Source: Channa striata
Taxonomy: Eukaryota > Chordata > Actinopteri > Anabantiformes > Channidae
Assembly: GCA_033026295.1 (NCBI GenBank)
Contig: CM065168.1
Coordinates: forward strand, 29,029,226 to 29,093,225
Reading direction: 5' to 3'
DNA length: 64,000 nt
Shown here: piece by piece, positions 1 to 9,679 of the stretch
How positions within the stretch are numbered: position 1 is the first letter of the stretch
How the letters are laid out: each line of letters opens with the position of its first letter
Position numbers and translations under genes: made by a program
Notes under the pieces: model-generated
Told to the model about the DNA's origin: nothing
The model's input: only the letters and a program-made list of their open reading frames with translations
The model's database searches: none

Positions 1-124
1 ATGGTTAAGATTAGGGTAAGGGGCTAAAAATGCATTGTTTCAACGAGCCTTGAAATACAAAGCTGTGGGTGGGTGTGGGCATGTCTTTTTAGCCTTCTGT
101 GGACGCATTTTATATTAATGCCCT

Positions 125-430
125 AAATTGTTGTGAGGACATTTTAGCTGGTCCACACAACTTTAAAGGGCTTTTTGAGGGTCAAGACTGAAATTAGGTT
201 TTGGTTAGGGTTAGGGGAAGGGGGTGGGGCTTGTATTATGCCCATGATTGTCCTCACAAGTATAGAAAGGCAAACACGTCTGGGTGCGGGTGCGTCTGAG
301 TGTGAGTGTGTGTGTGTGTGCTTCAGTCAAGAAAAGATTTTATCTATTTTTCATTTCCAGGACTGTCAGGTCAATCAGTGCACAAAACCAGGAAGTGATG
401 TATTATGGTTTAAAAGTTATGTATTTTCAA
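125..430 (+). repeat. Dispersed fish repeat, copy 1 (TTAGGG-containing)
   Basis: Two blocks are visible. Block A (about 132-262) runs from GTGAGGACATTTTAGCTGGT through GGTTAGGGTTAGGGG to TGTCCTCACAAG. Block B (about 353-425) carries GACTGTCAGGTCAATC and a following GTGCACAAA. Both blocks recur in inverted orientation at about 3545-3850. The TTAGGG words are internal to the repeat and do not mark a telomere. Confidence 0.65.
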
Positions 431-689
431 AGTCACTGCGTTTCACAGGTGAAACGTATTTAACACAAATGTAACACTAGTTTATAGCTCTGGGGTGTTT
501 TTTGTCAATCCTGTTTCGATAATTCCTTAATTTGTTTCTAGCAAAATGCAACACTTTACACTAGGGAGACTATTCCCTTTGTGTTTGTGTGTCTGTGTGT
601 GTGTTCCTTGGTTGAGTGTTTAGGCTGTATAGCATATGCGCCTGTAAAAAATCTGAAAGAAATGTTTAAACCGTATGTACATCTCAGTG

Positions 690-885
690 TACTGTGCTGG
701 AGTGGTTGGCAATGCCGGCTCACAGATAGAAGGTCCCCGGTTCAAATCTCTGGTCGCCTGTGCCCTTTCTGTGTGGAGTCCCCCCCACCCCGAGAACTCG
801 GGTTTCCGCCCACAGTCCAAAGACGTGCATGTCAGGTTAATGGGTGTCTCTGTGTTGCCCATTGTCTGTGTGTGTATGTAAAACA
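690..885 (+). repeat. tRNA-derived SINE copy
   Basis: An A-box-like AGTGGTTGGCAATGCCGG and a B-box-like GGTTCAAATCT are spaced as in a pol III promoter. Downstream comes the conserved fish SINE body (TTTCTGTGTGGAGT, then CCCACAGTCCAAAGACGTGC and AGGTTAATGG). The cloverleaf is not preserved, so it is not a functional tRNA gene. It lies in a dnah2 intron, in sense orientation. Confidence 0.65.
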
Positions 886-1124
886 TATTTGCAAGAAGCC
901 ATTTAATGGCGACCTTAAACAAACAGCAGAGCCTCAAGAAGACTCTGTTTCGTGGAGCCTCATTCTAAAGCTGCGCTTCTTTCCGATGAGCACCGAGTGT
1001 GCGATGTCTCTTACTTCACACAGTTCTACACTTCATGTGTGCTGTTGGATGGAGGTTCTACATGACTCAGTGCTGCTCCTACTGTTTCTAACATGGAATC
1101 TGTGTCACCCTCTCTGCCCACTAG

Positions 1125-1301
1125 GCCTACCCCTCACTAAAGCCCCTGGCAGCATGGACTAGGGATCTTTGCCAGCGAGTTGATCAGTTTGCACGCTGGG
1201 CAGAGACAGCCCAGCCCCCCGTCTTGTTCTGGCTCTCTGGCTTCACCTTTCCCAACGGCTTCCTCACTGCAGTGCTGCAGTCCTCTGCTCGACAGCACAA
1301 C
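1125..1301 (+). CDS. dnah2: Dynein heavy chain exon (fourth from the end)
   Basis: This 177-bp exon (59 codons) starts after the acceptor CCACTAG and ends before the donor GTGAGA. It reads AYPSLKPLAAWTRDL, then WAETAQPPVLFWLSGF and FPNGFLTAVLQSSARQHN. The W-x-x-D-L and FWLSGF-F-x-x-x-FLT pattern is diagnostic of the dynein heavy chain C-terminal domain. Both splice sites and the open frame agree. Confidence 0.9.
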
Positions 1302-3041
1302 GTGAGAGTTCACGCAGCCACAGTGCAGTTATGTAGTTAAGCATGTGCTTTTGAATTTGCTCAGCGAGTTATTGAAGGGCATTCATTAGCTAGACACAGC
1401 AATTAATTCAATTAGATAAGTGAAGACTGAAGCCTTTTTCACAATTAGAATGTTTTGTGTTTTATTGTCACTCCACAACACTTGATTTCATAAAGTCAGC
1501 CTCTTTGTGTTGTTAAGAATGTGGAGAAAGTTTTCTGACAGATATGCATTCATACACACTGTGCTGCTTATATGGACATTAACATCTTGTCCATTCAACA
1601 TTTAACATTGTGTGAAACTGTTCTTGCAGATTTCAGTGGACACACTGTCCTGGGAGTTTATAGTGTCCACTGTGGATGACAGCAACCTCATTTACCCGCC
1701 CAAGGTGACTCCCTGTATACATGTGTTTTTTTTAAAGATCACTTCTTCTGTCATTAGCTTGTGGAACTTTATTTCATCCTCCATCCTCAGGACTCCTCTG
1801 TCCCTCCTGTTGTTTCCTAATTTGACTCCTATGCTAAAACAAAGCCTGTGCACACACATAGGCCTTCCTGTCTTTTCTGCTCTTTCCGATTGCTTCTATT
1901 TAGCTCTCTAGTTTTCATTCTGATCAAATGTATATTCTCCACCTTCCCTGTCTATTTTTTGCTCTCTATAAAATGTTTCCACTCAAATGATTTGCCCCTT
2001 GTTCTCCCTAACATACTTGCTGTGGAGAATCATACATAAGCTCCTGTGTGTGTGTGTGTGAGTTCTTGCCTTCTGCAACAGTCACTGTCTTCACACTTGT
2101 GCAAGCCCGGTTGTCAATTGTGTTGTAGCTCTGCTGTCCTGTAGTGGGTGCTGAGGTTATGTCTATGTAACCACACCTGTAAAAAAAAAAGGAAGTTGGT
2201 AAAACCAGTCTTTGCAGTTCAATAATATAATGTCGGACAGAGGCAGAGAAGGAAGTGTTTGGATTAGGGCTCTATCCAACCACTGAGCCCATCGCCAACG
2301 AAGATGTTCTAGCATGATGCTGAGTTAACCAAAAAAAATGCAGGTACTACTTCATCATCAGTGATTCTGCAGGGGACTCGGGTTTTGTGCCACATTATAG
2401 GAAGCGTGAATTCTGCTTTACTCTCTCCCTGATGAACTGCTGCCTCCCATTCTCGTCACCTCGTAACCCTTTGTCATTCTTCTTTTCTTCTGTGTCTCAT
2501 TACCTAATTGGCAAGACTGTTTCTCTGAGCTGTATTCAAATGACACTTTCAAACAAGTTATGCCCTGCCCTTCCATCATCGCTCTTTTCATCTTCTTGTT
2601 TCATCTTCTTCCCCCCCCCCCCCACACACACCCTCAAGGATGGAGTATTTGTCCGAGGTTTTTACCTGGAGGGTGCTGGTTGGGACAAGAAAAACTCCTG
2701 CCTGGTGGAAGCTGAACCCATGCAGATGGTTTGTCCCATCCCCACCATCCACTTCAAACCGGTGGAAAACCGTAAGAAGATGGCCAAGAGTGAGACATTT
2801 TTCTGTCACTTCATACTCTTCCCAGATGTCATCATTTTGTGTTTTCATCTAATTTCAAATGATTCTGTTTTTGTTTGTGTCTGTAGATACGTACCTGTGT
2901 CCATGTTACTACTTTCCGGTGCGTTCAGGCAAGGGAGGCCGAGCATCTTTTGTGATCGGAGTAGAACTCAAATCAGGAGCGGTGACCCCAGACCACTGGA
3001 TCAAGAGAGGGACCGCTCTTCTCATGAGCCTGGACAGCTAA
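1125..3041 (+). CDS. dnah2: Axonemal dynein heavy chain, C-terminal end (four last coding exons), probably dnah2
   Basis: This is the 3' end of a dynein heavy chain, the motor ATPase of ciliary and flagellar axonemes. Four exons (1125-1301, 1630-1704, 2639-2789, 2887-3041) join in frame into about 152 residues and a TAA stop. They cover only the C-terminal domain after the AAA+ ring. Visible family blocks, in order, are AYPSLKPL, FWLSGFTFPNGFLTAVLQ, WEFIVSTVDD, FVRGFYLEGAGWD, YLCPCYYFPVRSG, FVIGVEL and the terminus HWIKRGTALLMSLDS. The LMSLDS ending fits the DNAH2 (inner-arm I1/f beta chain) terminus as I remember it, and differs from the LLLQ-type endings of outer-arm chains. DNAH2 is my preferred paralog, but without alignment another axonemal heavy chain is possible. 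Everything upstream, including the AAA+ motor, lies outside the window. Exon phases are intact and no disabling change is seen, so the gene looks functional. Confidence 0.9.
1630..1704 (+). CDS. dnah2: Dynein heavy chain exon (third from the end)
   Basis: This 75-bp exon (25 codons, phase 0 at both ends) lies between a strong acceptor TTCTTGCAG and the donor GTGACT. It encodes ISVDTLSWEFIVSTVDD followed by a short YPPK linker. The D-x-L-x-W-E-F/Y-x-V stretch follows the SGF block in dynein heavy chains. Confidence 0.9.
2639..2789 (+). CDS. dnah2: Dynein heavy chain exon (second from the end)
   Basis: This 151-bp exon encodes DGVFVRGFYLEGAGWDKK, then a stretch with the sub-motif MVCPIPTIHFKPV. 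It ends in MAK plus one base (phase 1) before a GTGAGA donor. The acceptor is unusual: it ends in AAG and sits just behind a run of 13 C and a short CA repeat. The start is fixed by the continuing dynein homology (YPPK then DGVFVRG), not by splice-site strength. Confidence 0.88.
2887..3041 (+). CDS. dnah2: Dynein heavy chain terminal exon with stop codon
   Basis: The acceptor CTGTAG is followed by 155 bp that complete the split Asn codon and read TYLCPCYYFPVRSGKGG, then FVIGVELKSG and the terminal HWIKRGTALLMSLDS, with TAA at 3039-3041. The CPCYYFPVR block and the HWIKRGTALL terminus are typical of the last exon of axonemal dynein heavy chains. The following stretch to about 3852 is probably 3' UTR. 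Confidence 0.92.
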
Positions 3042-3852
3042 AGACCCGGAAACGAGAAATTAGCGACTTGATCTAGGCGGTTCACACTGACTGCTGCTTA
3101 CACTGGCAACTTAACCGAGTGGTCAGCCTTGTTTTCTGAACGATCGTAGATATTTATTTTACTGTCTGAAGCCAAAGGCAGCTTTTCATAAATTTTTACT
3201 GCAGCAATATGGCAGCGAAAAAAAGGTCAACCTATGCAAGTCAACTCTGTCGCACTGTTGTTTAGGTTATTACTTTACATGCCGTTATTTGACGTGTTTT
3301 CATTTCATTTAGAAAGTGAAAGTAAATCGAATGTTTCATTTCAGGACTGTTTCTAAAGTTTTACATTCCTTGAAGCATGTTCTCACTTCTGAAGTTTCAC
3401 AGTAAGTGGACTTTTAAGCTCAAAATGACGCTACAGTCTCTTGTCCTTCATGTTTTCCCCATTGTTGTCAGCTGACTGATTATTCACTTGTCTTTACAGA
3501 CACGCCTCATTATTTCCATGCGGTACTTTTTTTTAAACACCTCAAATACACATACGCACTCCCATGTTTGCCGTTCTCGTGAGGACAGTTGTTAACCCTA
3601 ACATCACAACTGAATGCCTTTCCCAAACCCTAACCAAAACCCAATTTAACCTGACCCTAAAACCCAGTCTTGATCCTCAAAAGCCTTTTGAAGTTGTGCG
3701 GACCAGCTAAAATCTAAAATCAGTTCATTTTAGAAATGCTGTGAATTTCTAAATACATTATCATTACTTTCAGACCATAATATACTGTATATTACTTTCT
3801 GGCTTTGTGCACAGATTGACCTGACAGTCTTGGAAATAAGTTATTAAATAAA
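3042..3852 (+). other. Probable dnah2 3' UTR and downstream flank
   Basis: No reading frame continues after the stop at 3041. The stretch is AT-rich, and the first canonical AATAAA signal I see is at 3847-3852, inside the inverted repeat copy, so the true end of the transcript is uncertain. Transcript data would settle it. Confidence 0.45.
3545..3850 (-). repeat. Dispersed fish repeat, copy 2 (inverted relative to 125-430)
   Basis: On the minus strand, block B (AAGACTGTCAGGTCAATC, then GTGCACAAAGCC) comes first. Block A follows, with AGCTGGTCCGCACAACTT, a TTAGGG-like stretch and a terminal TGTCCTCACGAG. The block order is the reverse of that in copy 1, as expected if each copy was cut from a different phase of a tandem array. 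Confidence 0.6.
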
Positions 3853-4407
3853 AATATTTACCGCAACAAAAGTCTGGATAATTGTTTTAACCCCCTTAAA
3901 ATTCTTCATATTTTGAAAATTGATTTTCAAAATTGACATACATGCTTTCACACAGTAACAACTCCCACATGCAGATACACATGCAAACAATGCAATTAAT
4001 CAAGGTGAGGTAAAGGTATTTTTTATGCTAATTTGCATTTCCCAAAGGCTGAAAAGGAGGACAGAGAGACAGAGTGACTGAAGGAGAAATGAACCTATTC
4101 AAACAAATGAATTCTAATGAAGCTTCACAGACAAGACGTTTGGAGTCGGTCGGCCTTGTGAGAGAGAAGGCCCGGAGTTCCCCACTGCAAAGGCCTCAGC
4201 CCGAGCTCCTGAAAGGGAGGGAGAAAAAAAACAAGAGAAGGACCCTGGAGAAAGTGAGCTGGGAGGAAGAATGGTCCCGTAATGAGAGAGGGGAACTAGA
4301 GGGGGGGGCTGAGTTCAAGGTTGTATTCAGACTTTGGGATTGTCCCCCCTGAATGACTGAACACAGACTTCCTCAGGCTTTAAGAGCCTCTTTATCAGAC
4401 CTAGGTC

Positions 4408-4458
<51 letters not shown>

Positions 4459-5389
4459 ACTGGTGGTCTCTGGTTGGGTGGGAAATGGAGGGGTGCAACA
4501 TGTTGAATTCAAATTCAAATTGGCTTATTCTCAGGCTGGGTTGTAACAAAAATATCAGACTTGGGAGGTGTTTTGATGGATAAATGAACTCAAACGTAAT
4601 CACATTTATGTTCCACACAGAAATGCAGCATCCAAAGTTCTGTGGATTCTTTTAAAAAATGCTGTAATGTGCTTTTTTTTTTATTAAAATATATATTTTT
4701 TTATTTTGGAGCTGTGCTTCCTAAATGCTCCCAACACATAGAAATGTGCATTTCTTGTGGGCATTGCAAGCCAGCCTCTTCCATCTGCTTATCCACTTAC
4801 AAACAGCTGCTTCTAAAATCCGTCATTTGGAGAAATGTCTGTGATGAGGGAATCCAAAATGTAATATGTAGATAGATGATCTATGAACCTTATAGCGTAT
4901 GTATATTGTAGTTCCCCTCGAAGACGAGCAGTGAGAATTGTCCTCTCACCTGTTGAACCTACTTAAATTTAACCAATGTGCATGAGGGATCCGCCACCAC
5001 ACCTCTTATACCCCGAGGGACAACTGAATGTTGGTGCCACTGGCCTTTGTGCTTTAATTAATTTCCTCATTTTTGCTGCCACCGTTTTAGGTTTCTAGGG
5101 AAAAAAGACAGAGAACTGACAAGATTATCAGACATCGCCAGCAACTTTGGATTCCTCAAGTGGCTCTCAGACCCTTTGTCCACTGAGAGCTTGACTCTTG
5201 AACCAAACAGTTCTGACGGGGAAAACCTGGGCTCCAGTTGTTCTCCATTGAATAGTAGTTAATAATGGAATTTGGGCAAGTTGTACAGTGTGTTTGCCAG
5301 TGACTATGGAGGCGGGGCAGCTAATGTCCAAGAGTCTTACACCGAAAATAAACCTGCATGAGGGAAGAGAGAGAGAAAGGAGGAGGAGG
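3853..5389. other. Intergenic stretch between dnah2 and the CpG island
   Basis: No coding exon or RNA gene is seen. A purine-rich patch (about 4070-4320), a long GT microsatellite (4413-4456) and AT-rich sequence around 4660-4720 are the main content. With the probable 3' UTR, this leaves only about 2.3 kb from the dynein stop to the next promoter-like island. Confidence 0.5.
4413..4456. repeat. (GT)22 microsatellite
   Basis: This is an uninterrupted GT dinucleotide run of 44 bp. Reading frames across it (His-Thr or Val-Cys repeats) are artefacts. Confidence 0.97.
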
Positions 5390-5449
5390 AAGGGAAAGAG
5401 GCTTTCAACGGGGACACAAGGACCGTGTCTCGGTTTCAATGGAATAAAA

Positions 5450-5907
5450 ACTGCGCAATTTCTTGAAGGACTGCCTGCGCGGATCGTGCTGGACCGTTGG
5501 TCTCTGTGTGTGGAACGGGCTTTTTATGGCTGATTAGGGAATCGGCGGCCAAAGCCTAAAGGAGCTGACGATTTTTCCCAGATGGTCTTCAGAGAGGGAC
5601 GGGAAAGGCGCTGTGACCGTGCACGGATGCAGGCTCCGTCCGGCCGAGCCCGGGGGGCGAACGCATCCACATCGGGCTGCGATCTTTCTGCGTCCGCACC
5701 GTTCCTCGGGTCGACGTTATGGATGTTCAATGGGGTTTCATTTTTTCATTTTTTCTTTTTTTTTGTGAGGGGGGGGGGTGTTGCTTCTAGTGGGCTGCGT
5801 CATTCCTGGCTGGAAAAGGAGATGGACCCGCTTTTGCAGATCCGCCACCGCTCCAGCGTTTGGATCGCGGCGCCTCCCCTGCACATCTCGGACACGGCAC
5901 ATTCAAG
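5450..5907 (+). other. Putative first 5' UTR exon (donor at 5908)
   Basis: The CpG-rich segment ends in ATTCAAG followed by GTAAAC, a reasonable donor. An open frame runs from the ATG at 5582 (and from an in-frame ATG at 5822) to the donor. It could be an upstream ORF, since it resembles no protein I know. The 5' boundary is approximate because the transcription start cannot be read from sequence. Confidence 0.4.
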
Positions 5908-6287
5908 GTAAACGTGACGCACGCACACGCACCCGCACCCGCGGACACACGCACGCCGCTCACATGTGAAGCCGTTCCAGCTTCGTTGTGACACGGGAAC
6001 CGATGCGACTCCATTGAAAACAAGCTCAACTACGGCGTCCACATCCTGCACCGAAGATTCAATCAGACGATCCCACATCACAGCAAAATCAAAAAAAAAA
6101 ATCACTGCAAGTCAACAAAGTGGCGAGGCTGCAGATCAGCATGTCCGGGAAAACTTGGGGCTTTATTGTAACCCCCCCCCTCATAGGATGATGTTTGATT
6201 ATGTTATGTAAGTGCGTAGGGACTAACTTTGCGCGGAAGTTTGCGCACACTCGGCTGCGCCGTGCGGCTGGTTTGCGGCTGCTCGGG

Positions 6288-6288
<1 letters not shown>

Positions 6289-6319
<31 letters not shown>
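6289..6319. repeat. T31 homopolymer inside the CpG island
   Basis: Thirty-one consecutive T residues interrupt otherwise GC-rich promoter sequence. It could be the A-tail of an old minus-strand retroposed insertion, but no retroposon body is recognisable beside it. Confidence 0.95.
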
Positions 6320-6321
<2 letters not shown>

Positions 6322-6602
6322 ACGGTAACGGACGGAATGTTGACGGGAAGGTGAGAGTCGCTGATGTCGCAATCGCCCGGAGCCGAGTCCGGTTCCACGG
6401 AGCCTGTGCGTGAATGAAAAGCGGGGCGCGCTGCGGCTGGACGAGGCACTCTGGCTTTTTTCTTTCTCGAATGTCATGCGGTGAAGTTGTGGCGGGTTCT
6501 CTACTATTTCCAGGAAGAGCGTTTGAATTTTCTTCCTCGGATTTTTTCCCTCCTGTCTCCACCCCTCGTCGTGCTGCTGTTACTAGCAACGCGGAAGCGC
6601 CG

Positions 6603-6615
6603 CCACTAGGGGGCG
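6603..6615 (+). promoter_or_regulatory. CTCF-type core motif
   Basis: CCACTAGGGGGCG matches the CCACNAGGGGGCG core of the vertebrate CTCF consensus. It sits at the 3' edge of the CpG island, a common place for promoter-proximal CTCF. This is a motif match only; occupancy is unknown. Confidence 0.55.
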
Positions 6616-6779
6616 ACGCAGGACAGCGAACCGGTAAAACTTATTGAACTTGTGTCTAATGGAGCAGCAGAATAAATATTGCTATTAATCATTTTCCCTG
6701 CCTGCAGTGACTGAAACTGGCTTTGTGGCGTTAGGACAGAATCAGCTACCTAAAAAGTAGAACAACAACACAACCAATT

Positions 6780-6960
6780 CCTATCAGAATGTCCGGGGCC
6801 ATAAAAGTGCAGACAGGGTGATGAATTATATTCCCGTCCATACTAATTAAAGTCCGATGTCCCACAATGCACCGGTGGTAGGAGCTACTCACAGTTGCAA
6901 ACAGTTGAAGCTAATTGCATCTATGAAGCCGCTTCCTCCATTCCATACTGTACAAATCTG
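6780..6960. promoter_or_regulatory. Candidate conserved noncoding element in the first intron
   Basis: Non-repetitive sequence of balanced composition carries CCATAAA (Hox/Cdx-like), ATGAATTA and ACTAATTAAAG (homeodomain-like), then CCCACAATGCAC. No splice signals or open frame suggest coding. The call is by texture and motif density, without alignment. Confidence 0.35.
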
Positions 6961-7440
6961 TTCCTGTGGGCTGCCTAACGAATGAAGTCTTATCTTATTT
7001 TGTATTTGTCATATTGATATTGTCATCGTGAAAAGGCCTTCCTGAGGTTTCAGGTGTCATTGGATGATACCATAGATGCCTTTGCAGCAAAGGGGTCCAG
7101 GTGTGTACAGTTTTAAATGAGACCTATCAAAACTTTGGATAAGATATAGTTTTACAATGTCTTGTTTGCACAAGGCCCATTCTTACCAAATATAAGTACA
7201 AAATATTCACTGACCATAGCAGCATTTTCTTTTATGTTGTTGAAAAAAACTAAAAAAATATTCGGACTGAACTCGCGCTGAAACATTTGTATTCCATTTT
7301 CAGATTATATTGTACCGTTTTGTATTGTCTTAACATGCATCTTTTTAGCATTCGTATTGTAGGTGCTGTCAGGACTTTCTACATATTTGCACAAAACCTA
7401 AAAAGGAACTCTGGTTTTATTAATGTTATTTTGCTTAATT

Positions 7441-7497
7441 GGGGGGTGCCAAACCACGATCCCGCCTAGGGGACCAAAATTACTAAAGCCGGCTCTG
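7441..7497. repeat. Fragment of a fish DNA-transposon terminus (hAT-like)
   Basis: The segment ends in CTAAAGCCGGCTCTG. Its complement begins CAGAGCCGGC, resembling hAT terminal repeats of fish genomes. No matching opposite end is found upstream, so this is a truncated relic. Confidence 0.35.
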
Positions 7498-7499
7498 GA

Positions 7500-8994
7500 T
7501 TTAGTAACTCAAAAGACCAAGAAGAGCATTTGAAATGTGTTGTGGTCCTTCCTGGTGGTATCTCATTATTTTGCCTTAGTAAGTCATTATTTTGAGACAC
7601 CGGATCTTATTTTTTAATTTTTTGTCCGTGATTGACATTGCACATTGCTAGTATCACTCACATACAACTCCTCAGAAAAACAGTCCACTTCACTTCCTGT
7701 GACTCATGCTCAGCCATACACAAACGTGCTCTGTATGTACAATTAGAGTTTTTCCATATACACACACCCAGGTTTGACATTTTCCCCTGTTAACATCTCA
7801 GCTCTTTAATTGTAGTAGACACTGAGTTTTTAATCCATATTGTTTCTGCTGCATGACATATAAAGTGTAGAAATGTGTTTTCTCCTCTAGATGGCAACAC
7901 ATTCACAATTAAACCTATATCTGTGTTTTCTTTGTGAGCAGCTGCTGGTTTCCCCCAGCACAGTGGCGGAAGGCAGAGTGTGGTCTCTGATTATACTGTA
8001 TGTTGTTATTAAATGAAGAATTTCACTAGTCACCAAAACCACCAGGTTCAGTCCTGCTGTGGTCCAACTCTTACCTACATGGCCACATAAATGTACACCA
8101 CAGATATTCTGAGCAGTTTTTCCGTATTGTTAATTCTTCACTGGTTCATTGCTTCTTTTTTTACCCTGATTAAAAAAAAAGTTTATTGTGTGCCTTTCCC
8201 ATTCACAGAGATACAATGAGCAACATGGCAGAGTATTGTTGTGCGAGGTTTGAGGAACCACCATAGATGAAATGACTGACTGAGGGCCTGACCCACTGTG
8301 AGCAAGAATGGGCAAATATTAAATCCCCAGCACATCCTGTCAGGATGGCCTGTACAGTCTGGGAATGGAGGAGACTTTTGCAAATCCTCAGTCATGGTAA
8401 GATGGTCATCAACAACTAATATTTTAATGCCTGGCTTACATATAGGCCTCCACTGACTTTTACATCTATGTATTTTTTTTACTTTGTTAATGAGAGGCTA
8501 CTGTGTCACTATCATCTCGTGTATTATTTTAATTTACTGCATGTTAAAATTGACTATAATATTACTTCATTTTGTAGGCTTTAAAAGGCACTACCTTACC
8601 CTCCACATTGTATTTTTTATCATATTCCATAACATAACTTTTTTTCTTTTTTAAACCACACTACAATCATTTTCCAAGGCATCTCGGCCGTTAAAATCAA
8701 GTATGAAACAAAAATCAAAATTAAGACCACATAACAATCAAACAAATCTCAAAGCCCACCATACCATAATCATGCATACATGTGGCACCATAATATTTAA
8801 GCAATACAAAAAAGCAACACTTATCTTTGTAATAACCTTTGTTATCATACTGCTCTGCTGTGCATCCCTTGTAGCAATGGTGGGTGCCTGCTTGGTTTTC
8901 TCATCTGACTTACAGTAGATAAGTGACAGCAGACATATTGCACTTATTTATGTTACAGCCATTATTTAGATATTGACATGCTTTTTTCCTGCAG
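7500..8994. other. Intronic or intergenic stretch with no recognised feature
   Basis: AT-rich, low-CpG sequence. I see no coding exon, RNA gene or clear repeat. A GTAAGA donor-like word at about 8399 lacks a convincing acceptor upstream. Confidence 0.5.
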
Positions 8995-9035
8995 GGGAGC
9001 CATCTGCATCTGGCTACGTTGCCCCACCTGCTCAG
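8995..9035 (+). other. Candidate 41-bp exon
   Basis: It is bounded by a strong acceptor (TTTTTTCCTGCAG, ending 8994) and a near-consensus donor (CTCAG followed by GTAAGA). The interior is CpG-poor. All three frames are short and match no protein I recognise, so a 5' UTR exon of the gene starting in the CpG island is most plausible. Confidence 0.45.
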
Positions 9036-9464
9036 GTAAGACTTTTGACCTTTTGACCCTGACTCTCGCCTCTCTGCACATGGCCTGCAGCCCCACACAG
9101 TGCAGTGATCTTACCTGCTTAGAGTTCTTTAGATTTCTGCCTCTATTGTTTTGTCTGTCTTGTAGATGTGTTTATCTCAGCTTCCTTTAGAACAATTTAA
9201 CAGTGTTTTAGTTGCTCAAATGAAATATCTAACCAGTGGTGACATTATGCTGGGATGTGCTGTGTAATGCTATGTGCAGTACATCAGCCCGCTGTTGGGG
9301 GGGAATATCACTGTTGCAGAAGTAATAGACAGATGAAACCCTGCTGATTTGGGGTCAAGTCAAGTAGAAAGTTCTCTTTTCTCTCAGAGGGTTTGTCACA
9401 TTTTCTCCTGAAAAATGACGGACTGTAATTGCAACCATTAGTAGAAATTCTGATTGTATTGGTG

Positions 9465-9505
9465 TCAAAAATCATGCATTTACAGACAAAATGCATGATT
9501 TTTGA
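9465..9505. other. Perfect hairpin, 17-bp arms and 7-nt loop
   Basis: TCAAAAATCATGCATTT (9465-9481) and its exact complement (9489-9505) flank the loop ACAGACA. It has no GC-rich base and no T-run typical of a terminator, and it lies in AT-rich intronic sequence. Function is unknown. Confidence 0.9.
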
Positions 9506-9679
9506 TTTAGAAAAACTGATAATTTCAGACTTAGATTTTTGTTGTCTAAGCTGTGTTTGGATTTTGGAGCTCTAACACAGTGCCTTACATAGTTTGAACC
9601 ACAGTTAAAGTTTGATTTGTTATGTTTCCATCCGTTTGTGCTGAGAGTGCAGCTGTGACCTTCTTGTAATGCATTACGT

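Larger units (their letters stand above)
1..1124 (+). other. Intron of dnah2 (partial) with dispersed repeats
   Basis: This lies upstream of the first recognisable dynein exon in the window. It holds a TTAGGG-rich fish repeat, a GT-rich stretch near 300-320 and a SINE copy at about 690-885. I found no additional dynein-like block here, so the preceding coding exon lies outside the window. Confidence 0.6.
5390..6650 (+). promoter_or_regulatory. CpG island, probable promoter of a plus-strand gene
   Basis: CpG density rises sharply here compared with the CpG-poor flanks, most clearly at 5460-5480, 5540-5720, 5870-6020 and 6220-6640. The island contains a donor-terminated first-exon-like segment (ending 5907), a CTCF-type core at 6603-6615, a STAT-type palindrome TTCCAGGAA at 6508-6516 and a T31 tract. 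No clear TATA box is seen, which fits a CpG-island promoter. The downstream gene is probably kdm6b, by analogy with the human order DNAH2-KDM6B; that is inference. Confidence 0.65.

Noticed and set aside
195..215. Telomere or interstitial telomeric array
   Set aside because: Only two adjacent TTAGGG words occur, inside a dispersed fish repeat that recurs at 3.6 kb.
690..885. Possible tRNA gene
   Set aside because: The A- and B-box-like words belong to a SINE. No acceptor stem or anticodon arm can be folded, and the SINE body follows directly.
2387..3076. 229-codon plus-strand frame across the end of dnah2
   Set aside because: It runs through introns. It is in frame for part of the second-to-last exon but out of frame for the terminal exon; the spliced dynein reading is decisive.
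4327..4618. Minus-strand frames rich in His-Thr repeats
   Set aside because: They are translations of the (GT)22 microsatellite. The same applies to Val-Cys or His-Thr frames at 16578, 31567, 38252-38934, 45422-45867, 47265-47663, 54893-55250 and 62914-63177.
6089..6589. 166-codon minus-strand frame over the CpG island
   Set aside because: It contains a polylysine run from the T31 tract and no recognisable domain. Long chance frames are common in CpG islands.
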